Of a DNA stretch of 64,000 nucleotides, positions 32,023 through 40,735 are shown in pieces. Numbering within the stretch: the stretch's first letter is position 1; every line of letters begins with the position of its first letter. The stretch lies in the NCBI GenBank assembly GCA_017533915.1, contig JAFWHX010000013.1, positions 62,001-126,000 on the forward strand, written 5' to 3'. This stretch comes from Eubacterium sp. Its GTDB lineage: Bacteria > Bacillota > Clostridia > Peptostreptococcales > Anaerovoracaceae. Made by a program: the position numbers and the translations under genes. The notes beneath the pieces were generated by a model. It saw nothing but the letters and a program-made list of their open reading frames with translations. It made no database searches and was not told the origin of the DNA.

Positions 32023-33747
32023 CTAGTGATCATCTGCGAATGTCTGTATCCTCGCCCTGACTCTGTCTTCACCCAGTATCTGCTGGATCTCCCACATATC
32101 TGGTGAATCTGATCTTCCCATGAGCGCGATCCTTATGACGGTGCTTACATGACCGACGTGACCTTTGTATGAATCCGGATCTTTCTTGTAATCCTTAGGC
32201 CGTACGGCGTATCCCATATCGCCTGTTATAGTCCTGATCTTCTCGAACCACGCCTGCTGATCGTCGGAGTGGTCATATGTCGCAAGGTACCGTGTCAGGA
32301 TCTCTTTCACATCTTCTGTCGGAACTTCCTGAGGCAGCTCATCTTCTATCTCGAACATATCGTCAAAGAAATAGCTGATGAACTTCATTATCTGTCTGGC
32401 GTAGATCAGATCCTTACGCGGCTTTCTGTCGCTGCGTCCGAGATCCAGGATCTTCTCCAGGTATTCTCTGTCCGCGAATACTTCAGCGTATTCCAGGGCA
32501 TGCTCATCCGACCATGCCTTCAGGAAATCATAGATCTCAGATGCCGGCTTCTTCAGAAGCACGTCTTTGCTTATGTCGTTCAGCTTGTTAAGATCGAACA
32601 AAGCCCCTGCGCTGCTCATCTTCTTCGTCTTGAATGGGAATTCATCGATCGGAGCATCAGGGTTCTTGTCGCGCCACTCCTCAAAGTTGGAGTTCAGCAC
32701 TGTCATAAGGTACTCCCTGACTGCGTCGGGATGATATCCCTGGTCCATGTAGAATCCCAGTGAAAGCTCTGGATCTTCTCTCTTGGAGAGCTTGCGCTTG
32801 TTTCCGTTCTCGTCGAGCTTCATCAGCTGCGCAGTGTGGCAGTATACAGGACGCCTCAGCCCAAGCTTGTAGAACAGCTCAACATGGATCGGAAGTGAAG
32901 ACAGCCATTCAGCTCCTCTTACGACATGTGTCGTCCTCATGAGATGGTCGTCCACCACGTGTGCGAAGTGATATGTAGGTATACCTGTCGTCTTCAGAAT
33001 GACTACGTCCTGGAAGTTCTCAGGCATCTCGAGCTTACCGCGGATCGCGTCGATGACGACTATCTTAGTCTGTTCCGGCACAGTATCCTTATCCTCGCCT
33101 TTTTCTTCTGCCTCAGCAGCAAGCTTCTGGTAATACTCCGGCGGGAATCCCGATGACTTCAGTCTTACGACGTATGGCCTGCCTTCAGCCAATGAGGCTT
33201 TGATCTGGTCGAGAGACCAGTCCCTGCACCTAGAGAATTCACCGTAAATGCCCGGAGTCAGCTTTGATGCTTCCTGCGATTCGCGGACCGCCGCGATCTC
33301 TTCTTCTGTCATAAAGCATGGGTATGCGGTACCTTCGACGATGAGCTTCTTTGCGTATGCTTTGTAGATATCGCCGCGGAGACTTTGTGTGTACGGGCCG
33401 TAATTGCCGGTCTCGCCACTGGCATTTGCGCCTTCATCAAAATCTATACCGAACCACCCGAGTGATCTGATGATCAGGTCAGTCGCGCCTTCGACATAAC
33501 GCTTGTCGTCAGTGTCTTCGATCCTGAGATAAAACTTCCCGCCGCTCTGATGCGCCAGGCGCTCATCCACAAAAGCTCCATAAAGATTTCCAAGATGGAT
33601 GAATCCTGTCGGGCTCGGCCCGAGTCTCGTTACCATCGCACCTTCCGGAAGATCACGCTCCGGGTATATCTTCTCATAATTCTCAGGTGTCTTGTCGATA
33701 CCCGGGAATAACAGTTCTGCAAGTTCTAAACGCTCTTCTTCAGTCAT
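32023..33747 (-). CDS. gltX: Glutamate-tRNA ligase
   Basis: Charges tRNA-Glu (class Ib synthetase). 574 residues, longer than E. coli GluRS (471) and of the clostridial type with an N-terminal extension of about 35 residues (TEEERLELAELLFPGIDKTPENYEKIYPER). Class I motifs: TRLGPSPTGFIHLGNLYGAF (HxGH as HLGN) and KRKLSKREDPE (KMSKS as KLSKR). The last His of HIGH is Asn, as is normal in this subgroup to my knowledge. No T-box is seen upstream. 90 bases after the UPF0340 gene. Confidence 0.94.
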   Translation of the reverse strand: MTEEERLELAELLFPGIDKTPENYEKIYPERDLPEGAMVTRLGPSPTGFIHLGNLYGAFVDERLAHQSGGKFYLRIEDTDDKRYVEGATDLIIRSLGWFGIDFDEGANASGETGNYGPYTQSLRGDIYKAYAKKLIVEGTAYPCFMTEEEIAAVRESQEASKLTPGIYGEFSRCRDWSLDQIKASLAEGRPYVVRLKSSGFPPEYYQKLAAEAEEKGEDKDTVPEQTKIVVIDAIRGKLEMPENFQDVVILKTTGIPTYHFAHVVDDHLMRTTHVVRGAEWLSSLPIHVELFYKLGLRRPVYCHTAQLMKLDENGNKRKLSKREDPELSLGFYMDQGYHPDAVREYLMTVLNSNFEEWRDKNPDAPIDEFPFKTKKMSSAGALFDLNKLNDISKDVLLKKPASEIYDFLKAWSDEHALEYAEVFADREYLEKILDLGRSDRKPRKDLIYARQIMKFISYFFDDMFEIEDELPQEVPTEDVKEILTRYLATYDHSDDQQAWFEKIRTITGDMGYAVRPKDYKKDPDSYKGHVGHVSTVIRIALMGRSDSPDMWEIQQILGEDRVRARIQTFADDH

Positions 33748-33837
33748 TTATGCTCTCCTGATCCTGTTTTTTCTATCTGCCTTCTGATGCATGTGAAGTC
33801 CCTGTAGACACCCAGGCACCTCATCGCATATAATCAT

Positions 33838-34407
33838 TTATTCACGGCCCGCAAGCTTCATATCATAAACTGCGCGCTCGCCTCCGATGTATTTCGGGCG
33901 CGTTTTAGCTGCGACGACATGTGCTTCGCCTATTTTTTTCACAGCCAGACGGACCGGCACTGCCACATCTTTAAGATGCATACCTATCAGCGTATCGCCT
34001 ATATCAAGACCTGCGTCTGCCCTGATGTGCTCCAGCGCGACAGGATGATCAAAATTCTCATAGCACGTCACGGCGAACGAACCTCCGGCGTGGAGCTGAG
34101 GCACTGCGTTCACGATCTCCGCTCCGGGGAGCAAAGCCTTTTTCTCTATTATTATCGCTCTGTTAAGATGCTCACAGCACTGTGCCGCGAGATAGACACC
34201 GCGCGCGTCAAGAAGCGGCTTGATCCCTTCATATACAGCTTTCGCGGCATCGATGTCGGAGCCCTTCCCGATGCGTTCGCCCTTGATCTCGCTGGAAGAG
34301 CAGCCGACCACCAGAACATCTCCGGCGCCGAGCTTAGCTGTATCAATAAGTTCCTCACATGCGTCGTGAGCCTGCTGTTTTATCTGTTCATATAGATCGT
34401 TTCCCAT
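33838..34407 (-). CDS. TIGR01440/UPF0340 family protein (YwlG-like)
   Basis: 189 residues of a conserved Firmicute family of unknown function. DVLVVGCSSSEIKGERIGKGSD, GVYLAAQCCEHLNRAIIIEK and FDHPVALEHIRADAGLDIGDTLIGMHLKDVAVPVRL are near-invariant family stretches, with Cys-Ser-Ser-Ser and Cys-Cys-Glu-His as likely functional residues. ATG with GGTGA upstream. Lies between ahcY and gltX in one direction. Confidence 0.9.
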   Translation of the reverse strand: MGNDLYEQIKQQAHDACEELIDTAKLGAGDVLVVGCSSSEIKGERIGKGSDIDAAKAVYEGIKPLLDARGVYLAAQCCEHLNRAIIIEKKALLPGAEIVNAVPQLHAGGSFAVTCYENFDHPVALEHIRADAGLDIGDTLIGMHLKDVAVPVRLAVKKIGEAHVVAAKTRPKYIGGERAVYDMKLAGRE

Positions 34408-34465
34408 TATCGATCACCTCGACATCTTCCACACATCAGTCACAGATATCCTGCTATATGCTGCT

Positions 34466-35716
34466 TTATACGTTCCAGCTGTTCAGGTATCTGACCTGTT
34501 CATCCGTAAGTGTGTCTATCTCTACTCCCCAGGCCGCCAGCTTCCTTCGTGCTACTTTATCGTCCACTTCCTTACTTATGTCGATAAGCCTGTTCTCAAG
34601 CTGGCCGCGGTGGTCTTTGATGTACAATGCACTGAATGCCTGCACTGCAAACGACATATCCATGATCTCTGCCGGATGTCCGTCTGCCGCAGCGATATTG
34701 CAGAGCCTGCCTTCGGCGATGACGTTCACCCACCTGCCGTTCGGCAGTTTATATGCCATGATGTTCTTTCTGGCTTCGTGACTGTCGACAGCGTTATTCT
34801 TGAGACCTGCCATATCGACCTCAACATCAAAATGCCCTGCATTCGCCATTATGGCGCCTTCTTTCATATTCAGCATCACGCTGTACGGGATCGCCTGGCA
34901 GCACCCTGTCACGGTGATAAAGAAATCTCCGTATCTGGCTGCTTCCTCGATCTTCATCACGTCATGACCGTCCATTCTGGCTTCGATAGCCTTCACAGGG
35001 TCAACTTCCGTCACGATGACTTTCGCGCCCAGAGCCTTTGCCCTCATCGAAACGCCTTTGCCGCACCAGCCATAGCCGCAGACGACGACTGTCTTTCCTG
35101 CTACGATCAGATTTGTGTTTCTCAGTATGCTGTCCCAGACAGACTGTCCTGTTCCGTATCTGTTGTCAAAAAGATGCTTGCAGTCAGCATCGTTCACAGC
35201 GCACATCGGGAATTTCAGAACGCCTTCACGTTCCATGGCCTTCAGTCTTATGATACCTGTAGTCGTCTCCTCACAGCCTCCCCAGACTTCCTCAGCAAGC
35301 TCCGGATGAGACGTGTGGAGCATGTGTACGAGGTCGCCGCCGTCGTCGATTATGATGTTCGGCTTCTGTGAAAGTGTCCTGAAAATATGCTCATCATATT
35401 CTTCCTGGGTAGCGCCGTGATACGCAAATACTGAAAGGCCGTCTTCCACAAGCGCCGCTGCAACGTCATCCTGAGTGGAAAGAACATTGCTTCCTGTGAC
35501 ATACATCTGTGCGCCTGCTGTAGTAAGCACTTTGCAGAGATATGCTGTCTTCGCTTCAAGATGGACTGAGAGGGATATCTTCACACCATCGAATGGCCTG
35601 GTTTCCCTGAACTCGTCTTCCAGCCCTCTAAGAAGAGGCATATTATTCCTTACCCATTCGATCTTCTGGTGCCCGGAAGGCGCCAGCGTTATGTCTCTGA
35701 TATCATATTCCTGCAT
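34466..35716 (-). CDS. ahcY: Adenosylhomocysteinase
   Basis: Splits S-adenosylhomocysteine to adenosine and homocysteine with a bound NAD. 416 residues: SVHLEAKTAYLCKVLTTAGAQM, the substrate loop CEETTTGIIRLKAM (Glu-Glu-Thr-Thr-Thr-Gly), VNDADCKHLFDNRYGTGQSVWDSILRNTN, and the Rossmann loop VVVCGYGWCGKGVSMRAKALGAKV. Shorter than bacterial forms with the 40-residue insert, as in archaeal/clostridial types. Starts 3 bases after glmM stops (GGGGGAATAG), so tightly coupled. Confidence 0.95.
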   Translation of the reverse strand: MQEYDIRDITLAPSGHQKIEWVRNNMPLLRGLEDEFRETRPFDGVKISLSVHLEAKTAYLCKVLTTAGAQMYVTGSNVLSTQDDVAAALVEDGLSVFAYHGATQEEYDEHIFRTLSQKPNIIIDDGGDLVHMLHTSHPELAEEVWGGCEETTTGIIRLKAMEREGVLKFPMCAVNDADCKHLFDNRYGTGQSVWDSILRNTNLIVAGKTVVVCGYGWCGKGVSMRAKALGAKVIVTEVDPVKAIEARMDGHDVMKIEEAARYGDFFITVTGCCQAIPYSVMLNMKEGAIMANAGHFDVEVDMAGLKNNAVDSHEARKNIMAYKLPNGRWVNVIAEGRLCNIAAADGHPAEIMDMSFAVQAFSALYIKDHRGQLENRLIDISKEVDDKVARRKLAAWGVEIDTLTDEQVRYLNSWNV

Positions 35717-35719
35717 TCT

Positions 35720-37072
35720 CTATTCCCCCATCTTCTTTTCTATCAGATCCGCAATATCTTTCGCCATTGCTGTTATCTCATCTATGTCTTCACCTTCAAG
35801 CATTACTCTTACCAGAGGTTCTGTACCTGAAGGTCTGATGAGCACCCGGCCGTTTCCTTCCATCTTCTTCTCGCAGCCATCTATCGCCGCCATGATCTCC
35901 GCATCATCTTTATATGCTTCTTTATTATCATTTGAGACATGTGCGTTCACCAGTACCTGAGGATAGATCTTTATAGGATCCGCCAGCTCTGAGATCTTCT
36001 TTCCTGAGGCAAGCACTGCCGAGATCAGCTGAAGAGACGACAGACATCCATCACCTGTTGTCGAATGGTTAAGGAAGATGATATGCCCTGACTGCTCGCC
36101 TCCGATGATACCGCCCGTCTTGAGCATGCTCTCAAGCACGTAGCGGTCGCCTACTGTGGTGATATCCACATTGATGCCCTTGCTCTGCAGGTATTTATGG
36201 AAGCCCAGGTTGCTCATGACGGTTGCCGTGACAAGATTCTCAGCAAGCTCACCTCTCGTCTTGAGATACTCTGCGCATATGCACATCGCTTTGTCGCCGT
36301 CCACTACTCTGCCATTCTCATCCACACTGATCAGCCTGTCGGCATCGCCGTCAAATGCAAATCCGATATCCGCGCCGACTTCTTTTACTTTTTCCTGCAG
36401 CTGTTCAGGATGTGTGGAGCCGATATGGTCATTTATATTTACCCCGTCCGGCTCGCCTCCTATTACAATGACATCTGCTCCAAGAGCCCGGTACACAGCC
36501 GGAGAGCTTCTGAAAGAGGCTCCGTTCGCACAATCGAGCACGATCTTCATCCCGTCAAGTCTGATGTCTACCGTAGAGAGCAGATATTTGACGTATGCAT
36601 CGAGCGCCCCCTCTTCATCAGATTTAAGCCTCCCGATTTCTTTACCGGTACACATTTTTTCATCATCAAAGCCTTCTTCGATAACTGCCTGGATCTCGTC
36701 TTCGATCGAGTCGTCAAGCTTGAAGCCTTTACCGTTAAAGAATTTGATGCCGTTGAACTCAAATGGATTGTGAGACGCCGAGATCACGACGCCGGCATCC
36801 GCTTCATAATATCTGACAAGGTACGCCACTGCAGGAGTAGGGATGACTCCTGCTCTGATCACATTACCGCCTACTGACAGGATACCTGCAGTAAGCGCCG
36901 CCTCCAGCATATCTCCTGATATTCTGGTGTCTTTACCTATTACGAACACCGGGTTTCTGTGCGCCTTGCCAAGCACTATCGCCCCAGCTTTCCCCAGCAT
37001 AAATGCAAGTTCAGCTGTAAGCTCTGTGTTTGCTACACCTCTGACCCCGTCTGTTCCAAACATTCTTCCCAT
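35720..37072 (-). CDS. glmM: Phosphoglucosamine mutase
   Basis: Makes glucosamine 1-phosphate for UDP-GlcNAc. 450 residues: MFGTDGVRGVAN, catalytic serine loop VVISASHNPFEFNGIKFF (Ser of ASHNP), metal loop AFDGDADRLISVDENG (DGDAD), and IRPSGTEPLVRVMLEG (phosphate-binding). ATG at 37072 with GGAGG 6 bases upstream is preferred to 37093. The cdaA-cdaR-glmM order is the conserved Firmicute c-di-AMP operon, where GlmM binds and restrains CdaA. Confidence 0.96.
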   Translation of the reverse strand: MGRMFGTDGVRGVANTELTAELAFMLGKAGAIVLGKAHRNPVFVIGKDTRISGDMLEAALTAGILSVGGNVIRAGVIPTPAVAYLVRYYEADAGVVISASHNPFEFNGIKFFNGKGFKLDDSIEDEIQAVIEEGFDDEKMCTGKEIGRLKSDEEGALDAYVKYLLSTVDIRLDGMKIVLDCANGASFRSSPAVYRALGADVIVIGGEPDGVNINDHIGSTHPEQLQEKVKEVGADIGFAFDGDADRLISVDENGRVVDGDKAMCICAEYLKTRGELAENLVTATVMSNLGFHKYLQSKGINVDITTVGDRYVLESMLKTGGIIGGEQSGHIIFLNHSTTGDGCLSSLQLISAVLASGKKISELADPIKIYPQVLVNAHVSNDNKEAYKDDAEIMAAIDGCEKKMEGNGRVLIRPSGTEPLVRVMLEGEDIDEITAMAKDIADLIEKKMGE

Positions 37073-37102
37073 ATACTTCCTCCAGATAAGCATTGATAAA
37101 TC

Positions 37103-37124
37103 AAAAGCCGGAATCCCCCGGCTT
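37103..37124 (-). terminator. Weak terminator or attenuator between cdaR and glmM
   Basis: On the minus strand AAGCCGG-GGGATT-CCGGCTTTTGATTT: a 5-6 pair GC stem with a short T-run, 30 bases past cdaR and 31 bases before glmM. Since glmM belongs to the same operon, this may tune rather than end transcription. Confidence 0.5.
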
Positions 37125-37153
37125 CTGATCCATGTAGATCCAACTCTATCCTG

Positions 37154-38080
37154 TTATTTCTTTTTCTTGCTGACCTTCACGCTGAGCTTGATTGTCTTAT
37201 CTTTATCTGCTGCGAAGACCCCGTCAGGCAGTACAGGCACCACGACGATAGAAGTGTCTTCTTTTATATCCGTGATATTGACCGGTTCTGTCTTCACTTT
37301 TTCCACTTCGCCGATATCCGACTTACGGCCTTTGATCGTTATCGTGTCCTGACACGAAGTGTTTCTGGTGTAATTGTCATCTGACTTATCCTTCACCGGT
37401 ACGACGAGCTCGACTGTTCTGGTAGGATACATTATCGAAGTTATCTTGCACTGCGATGCTGACATGCTGAGCTGAAGGACTGCGTTCCCTTCATGATCGA
37501 CAGCTGTAAGCGGACTCGTAGATGAGCTCAGCTCCTCCGGCATTTCATCTATACTTACTTCGGCTTTTACATATGCCACTTTCCTGACTATCGACCTTGC
37601 GCCGCTTATCTCTACCGTTTCAGGATCTGTCTTGATCGTAGTAGGCTCTATCCCTTCAGGGTTCTCGCCTCTGTACTTCACCTTTACGTCCTTCGTCTCA
37701 GTTACCCGCCCTTCGACGTTCACGGTTATCTCATTGAGCGACTGATTGTCTATCTCGATGTTCTCCGGGATCTTGAGGTCTATCGGGAGCTTGTTCGTTC
37801 CCTCTGCAGCATTCGTAAGATCTACTGTGGCTACGATGTCGGCTTTCGACAATTTGCTTATGGCATTCCGCCTTCCAGACACGGTCACACGAAGCGAGTC
37901 GTCGCTTGAGCTGACTACCGCCAGGCCGTTATCACTCAGCGACTGCTCATTCGCAAGCGTTATGGATATTCCACGGTATGTTTTCTTTGTAATTGGATCA
38001 AGCTGTCCGACTACATAGAACCATAGCGCGAAAGCGAGGATAAAGGATATTACGAGTCTTGCTTTCCTGTTCTCAAGCAT
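37154..38080 (-). CDS. cdaR: CdaR (YbbR-domain) regulator of the diadenylate cyclase
   Basis: 308 residues. N-terminal membrane anchor (LVISFILAFALWFYVVG, 8-24) and three to four YbbR repeats of about 85 residues in the extracytoplasmic part (e.g. RGISITLANEQSLSDNGLAVVSSSDDSLRVTVSGRRNAI, then VEGRVTETKDVKVKYRGENPEG, then YPTRTVELVVPV). Ends in KVSKKKK. CdaR binds CdaA at the membrane. ATG overlaps the cdaA stop by 8 bases (ATGCTTGA). Confidence 0.93.
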   Translation of the reverse strand: MLENRKARLVISFILAFALWFYVVGQLDPITKKTYRGISITLANEQSLSDNGLAVVSSSDDSLRVTVSGRRNAISKLSKADIVATVDLTNAAEGTNKLPIDLKIPENIEIDNQSLNEITVNVEGRVTETKDVKVKYRGENPEGIEPTTIKTDPETVEISGARSIVRKVAYVKAEVSIDEMPEELSSSTSPLTAVDHEGNAVLQLSMSASQCKITSIMYPTRTVELVVPVKDKSDDNYTRNTSCQDTITIKGRKSDIGEVEKVKTEPVNITDIKEDTSIVVVPVLPDGVFAADKDKTIKLSVKVSKKKK

Positions 38081-38915
38081 CCTTCTTCCTCCCCATCAGG
38101 TCAAACAATCTGTCCAGCGTCTGCGGCTGTCCGTTATCTTCGCTTAAATACAGATCGAGCAAAATCTTCTCGACTGATTTTTTATCAAGAAATCTCTCCA
38201 GCTTGCCATTCTCAGCTGCCGAGATCACGCCAGTCTCCTCGCTCACGATAAGAGTAAGGCAGTCAGAATTTTCAGTAATGCCGATCCCTGCTCTGTGCCG
38301 CGTCCCGAGGCTCTTGTTAAGTTCTTTGTTCTCAGTCAGCGGGAGCACACATCCTGCAGCGATCACTTTGCCTCCTTTGATGATGACGGCACCGTCATGA
38401 AGCGGAGAGCCGACATAAAACAGATTGCCGAGAAGCTCCTGCGATACATCTGCGTTTATCACAGTACCTGTTTCAACTATGTCCTTGAGCACAGTCTCAC
38501 GCTCGAAAACGATGAGCGCCCCTGTCCTTGACTTTGAAAATGAATCGACTGCCGCGACGATCTCGTCCACGACATGCTTGGCATGCTCCTTGTCGACAGC
38601 GGCTTTTCCTCGGTTGGTCAGATGCGTTCTTCCCATTACTTCAAGGGCGCGTCTTATCTCCGGCTGGAAGACAACGATAAGAGCAAAGATACCGATGGTG
38701 AATGTTCCTTTCAGTATCCAGCTTATCGTGTGGAGCTTGAGGAAATCAGCAGCAAAGTAAGCAACGATGATTATCGTGAGTCCCTTCAGAAGCTGCTGCG
38801 CTCTCGTCTCCCTTATGAAACTGAGCAGGCTGTATATGATGAACGTGACGATAACGATGTCGAGCACATCATTCAGCCCGATCCCTGTCAGGGATCTTTC
38901 AATGAATTCCTGCAT
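38073..38915 (-). CDS. cdaA: Diadenylate cyclase CdaA
   Basis: Makes c-di-AMP from two ATP. 280 residues: three N-terminal membrane spans (VLDIVIVTFIIYSLLSFI; LLKGLTIIIVAYFAADFL; ILKGTFTIGIFALIVVFQPEI), then the DAC domain with FYVGSPLHDGAVIIKGG (DGA motif) and SLGTRHRAGIGITENSD (RHR motif), both intact. Starts 5 bases after hpf and overlaps cdaR. Confidence 0.96.
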   Translation of the reverse strand: MQEFIERSLTGIGLNDVLDIVIVTFIIYSLLSFIRETRAQQLLKGLTIIIVAYFAADFLKLHTISWILKGTFTIGIFALIVVFQPEIRRALEVMGRTHLTNRGKAAVDKEHAKHVVDEIVAAVDSFSKSRTGALIVFERETVLKDIVETGTVINADVSQELLGNLFYVGSPLHDGAVIIKGGKVIAAGCVLPLTENKELNKSLGTRHRAGIGITENSDCLTLIVSEETGVISAAENGKLERFLDKKSVEKILLDLYLSEDNGQPQTLDRLFDLMGRKKDA

Positions 38916-38920
38916 TTAGT

Positions 38921-39487
38921 TTAATATGTCGTCTCCAGAACGCCGTAGCTTCCGCCGTTTCTCTTATATACAACGTTTACACTGTCTGTATCCATATCAA
39001 GATATACGAAGAAATTATGTCCGAGCATCTCCATCTCGAGTATAGCTTCATCTACATCCATCGGCCTGAGCTCGAACTTCTTTGTCTTTACTACAGGCGT
39101 ATCATAGATCTCTTCAAAGCTCTTGCCATCCTCTTCTTCGTCCATATCTTCATCAGCGTCAGTCTGATCGAACTCGAATTTAAGAGCTTTGTTGTCATTG
39201 TATCTCTTCGCGAGCTTGCCCTTGAACTTGGACATCTGATTAGAAAGCTTGTCGACGACTTTGTCTATAGCTTCGTAGATATCTGAATTCAGCTCCTCAG
39301 CTCTGAATACGACACCCTTAGCATTGATGGTGACCTCGATCTTATCTCTGCCCCTCTTCTGAGAGAGCACGACGTTCGCTACAATATCATCTGAGAAATA
39401 CTTATCCAGCCTGGAGAGCTTCTTCTCGATCGTATCCTCCAGTTTGTCATAAATAGGATAATTCTTACCTGTGATGTTGACTTTCAT
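38921..39487 (-). CDS. hpf: Ribosome hibernation promoting factor, long form
   Basis: 188 residues; binds the 30S subunit and dimerises ribosomes in stationary phase. N-terminal S30AE domain 1-100 (KVNITGKNYPIYDKLEDTIEKKLSRLDKYF), acidic linker (DADEDMDEEEDG), and the C-terminal dimer domain IVKTKKFELRPMDVDEAILEMEMLGHNFFVYLDMDTDSVNVVYKRNGGSYGVLE-type, here complete. Strong GGAGGGAC before ATG. Has its own promoter and lies downstream of a raiA-type RNA, the usual arrangement. Confidence 0.96.
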   Translation of the reverse strand: MKVNITGKNYPIYDKLEDTIEKKLSRLDKYFSDDIVANVVLSQKRGRDKIEVTINAKGVVFRAEELNSDIYEAIDKVVDKLSNQMSKFKGKLAKRYNDNKALKFEFDQTDADEDMDEEEDGKSFEEIYDTPVVKTKKFELRPMDVDEAILEMEMLGHNFFVYLDMDTDSVNVVYKRNGGSYGVLETTY

Positions 39488-39585
39488 GATAGTCCCTCCT
39501 CATCAATGTATCACTAAGTATGCCCGCACACCTCTGAATGTGAAAGATATACGGCCATATCAACGCTAAACTATTTCCTGTCTCA

Positions 39586-39614
39586 AGTATAGCATAATGA
39601 CTGTCCGTACTCAA
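39586..39614 (-). promoter_or_regulatory. Sigma-A promoter of hpf
   Basis: On the minus strand TTGAGT (39614-39609), a 17-base spacer, TATACT (39591-39586). Predicted start near 39579, giving a leader of about 90 bases with GGAGGGAC before the ATG. Good match to consensus (4-5 of 6 in each box). Confidence 0.75.
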
Positions 39615-39693
39615 TAAAGACTGAGCACGGAAAGTAAAAAAACACACTACTTTATTGACACTGTCCCACTCTCTGAACAGCTGTTTAAGACAA

Positions 39694-39864
39694 TAAAAAA
39701 CAGCGCAGCTGACCTGGTCTTTGCCCCCACACTCGCCTTAGCCGGGATTTTCCCGAGGACTTACATCTAAAATACGCCATGCTCGCCGCCGCTTCCTGCT
39801 GACGGTTTACGTGGATCCTTTTGCCCGTATCTGGCATGGATCTTCCTCCACAGACCTGCGCCGG
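39694..39864 (-). ncRNA. raiA-motif RNA upstream of hpf
   Basis: About 170 bases. GGCGCAG near the 5' end pairs with CTGCGCT at the 3' end, which is followed at once by TTTTTTATT, so the ends of the RNA close on themselves next to a terminator. Inside are GTCTGTGGAGGAAGATCCATG, AGGAAGCGGCGGCGAGCATGG (as shorter blocks), TAAGTCCTCGGGAAAATCCCGGC and GGCGAGTGTGGGGGCAAAGACC-like blocks, which I recognise as the raiA motif, a described ncRNA class found upstream of raiA/hpf in Firmicutes. Its position and strand match. It makes up the main content of the 553-base gap between hpf and the GNAT gene. Confidence 0.8.
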
Positions 39865-39869
39865 CTATT

Positions 39870-39875
39870 ATTGTA
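39870..39875 (-). promoter_or_regulatory. -10 box of the raiA-type RNA
   Basis: TACAAT on the minus strand, with the first paired bases of the RNA starting about 6-10 bases downstream. A -35 at 17-base spacing reads TTTAAT, only a weak match. Confidence 0.45.
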
Positions 39876-39932
39876 CCACTTCGCTCTTCAAAATTAAACA
39901 ACAGTCTTCACTCCAAAAATACGATAACGGTC

Positions 39933-39961
39933 TTCACAATATATTCTTTACGCGGTATAAT
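39933..39961 (+). promoter_or_regulatory. Sigma-A promoter of the GNAT gene
   Basis: TTCACA (39933-39938), a 17-base spacer, TATAAT (39956-39961): a near-perfect promoter. It predicts a start near 39968 and a leader of about 73 bases before the ATG at 40041. Confidence 0.75.
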
Positions 39962-40040
39962 AAACATGTAGATTTATGTGAGGCCGTAAGGATGACATTT
40001 GTTTTCCGGGCAGCGGTAAAGATTTTGTTAGAGGCATAAG

Positions 40041-40682
40041 ATGATCACATACAGGGAAATGACAGAAGCAGACAAGCCTTTGCTCGCCGACATGATATGG
40101 AGAAAATGGGGTGGTGACGACATCAAGGAGAAGCCTGAGGTCGCCATTCACTATGGATATATGGTGCTCTATTATGAGCTCGTACATTCAACAAAAGCTT
40201 TCGTTGCGGATGATGACGGGAAAGCTGTCGGACTCTGCATCATCGACGTCAAAGACGGACACCCGATCCACAACGATTATCTGATGAAGATGATCGAGCA
40301 TACGACGGCGCTGTGCAGCGATCCGGACGGATGCAAGAATCAGAAAGACTGGAATGACCTTGAGAAGGAATATAAAGGCGCAGAGCATCTTCTCGAAGGT
40401 AAGGGGATCGGCGCAGAAGTCGCCCTTCTGATCATGGATGCAGATCACAGGCGCCAGGGAGTTGGAAGCGGTATCTTCAGGCATATGTCAAAATACCTGC
40501 ACGAGCGCGGAGTCAAAAGATTCTATCTTCACACTGACCAGTGCTCGAACCATGAGTTCTATCCGGAGAAGCGTCACATGACAGAGCTGAACAGACGCCA
40601 GTCTAAAGTAGCGATCGGCGGGCTGAACGATATAGAGCTATACATCTACTACGACGACGTAGACAATCAGATGGATCTGTAG
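40041..40682 (+). CDS. GNAT family N-acetyltransferase
   Basis: 213 residues. Acetyl-CoA site: VALLIMDADHRRQGVGSGIFRHM (R/Q-x-x-G-x-G/A motif as RRQGVGSG, near 135-142) followed by RGVKRFYLHTDQCSNHEFYP, a typical beta-6/beta-7 pattern (aromatic and Asn). The N-terminal part (YREMTEADKPLLADMIWRKW) is the usual first strand and helix. The middle (60-115) is longer than in minimal GNATs. GAGG 6 bases before the ATG. A single-gene unit between a strong promoter and a bidirectional terminator. The substrate is unknown. Confidence 0.85.
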   Translation: MITYREMTEADKPLLADMIWRKWGGDDIKEKPEVAIHYGYMVLYYELVHSTKAFVADDDGKAVGLCIIDVKDGHPIHNDYLMKMIEHTTALCSDPDGCKNQKDWNDLEKEYKGAEHLLEGKGIGAEVALLIMDADHRRQGVGSGIFRHMSKYLHERGVKRFYLHTDQCSNHEFYPEKRHMTELNRRQSKVAIGGLNDIELYIYYDDVDNQMDL

Positions 40683-40701
40683 ATCAGGAAATATGCATAA
40701 C

Positions 40702-40730
40702 AAAAGGCTGCCTTTACGGCAGCCTTTTTT
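40702..40730. terminator. Bidirectional terminator between the GNAT gene and comF
   Basis: AAAAGGCTGCC-TTTAC-GGCAGCCTTTTTT: a 7-base GC-rich stem with A-run on one side and T-run on the other, so it serves both converging genes. Confidence 0.92.
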
Positions 40731-40735
40731 GTTTG

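Noticed and set aside
32023..33840. T-box leader before gltX
   Set aside because: No specifier stem, T-box sequence or terminator pair is seen in the 90 bases between UPF0340 and gltX.
34610..35371. 253-codon plus-strand frame opposite ahcY
   Set aside because: Mirrors the codon structure of ahcY; no motif or ribosome site.
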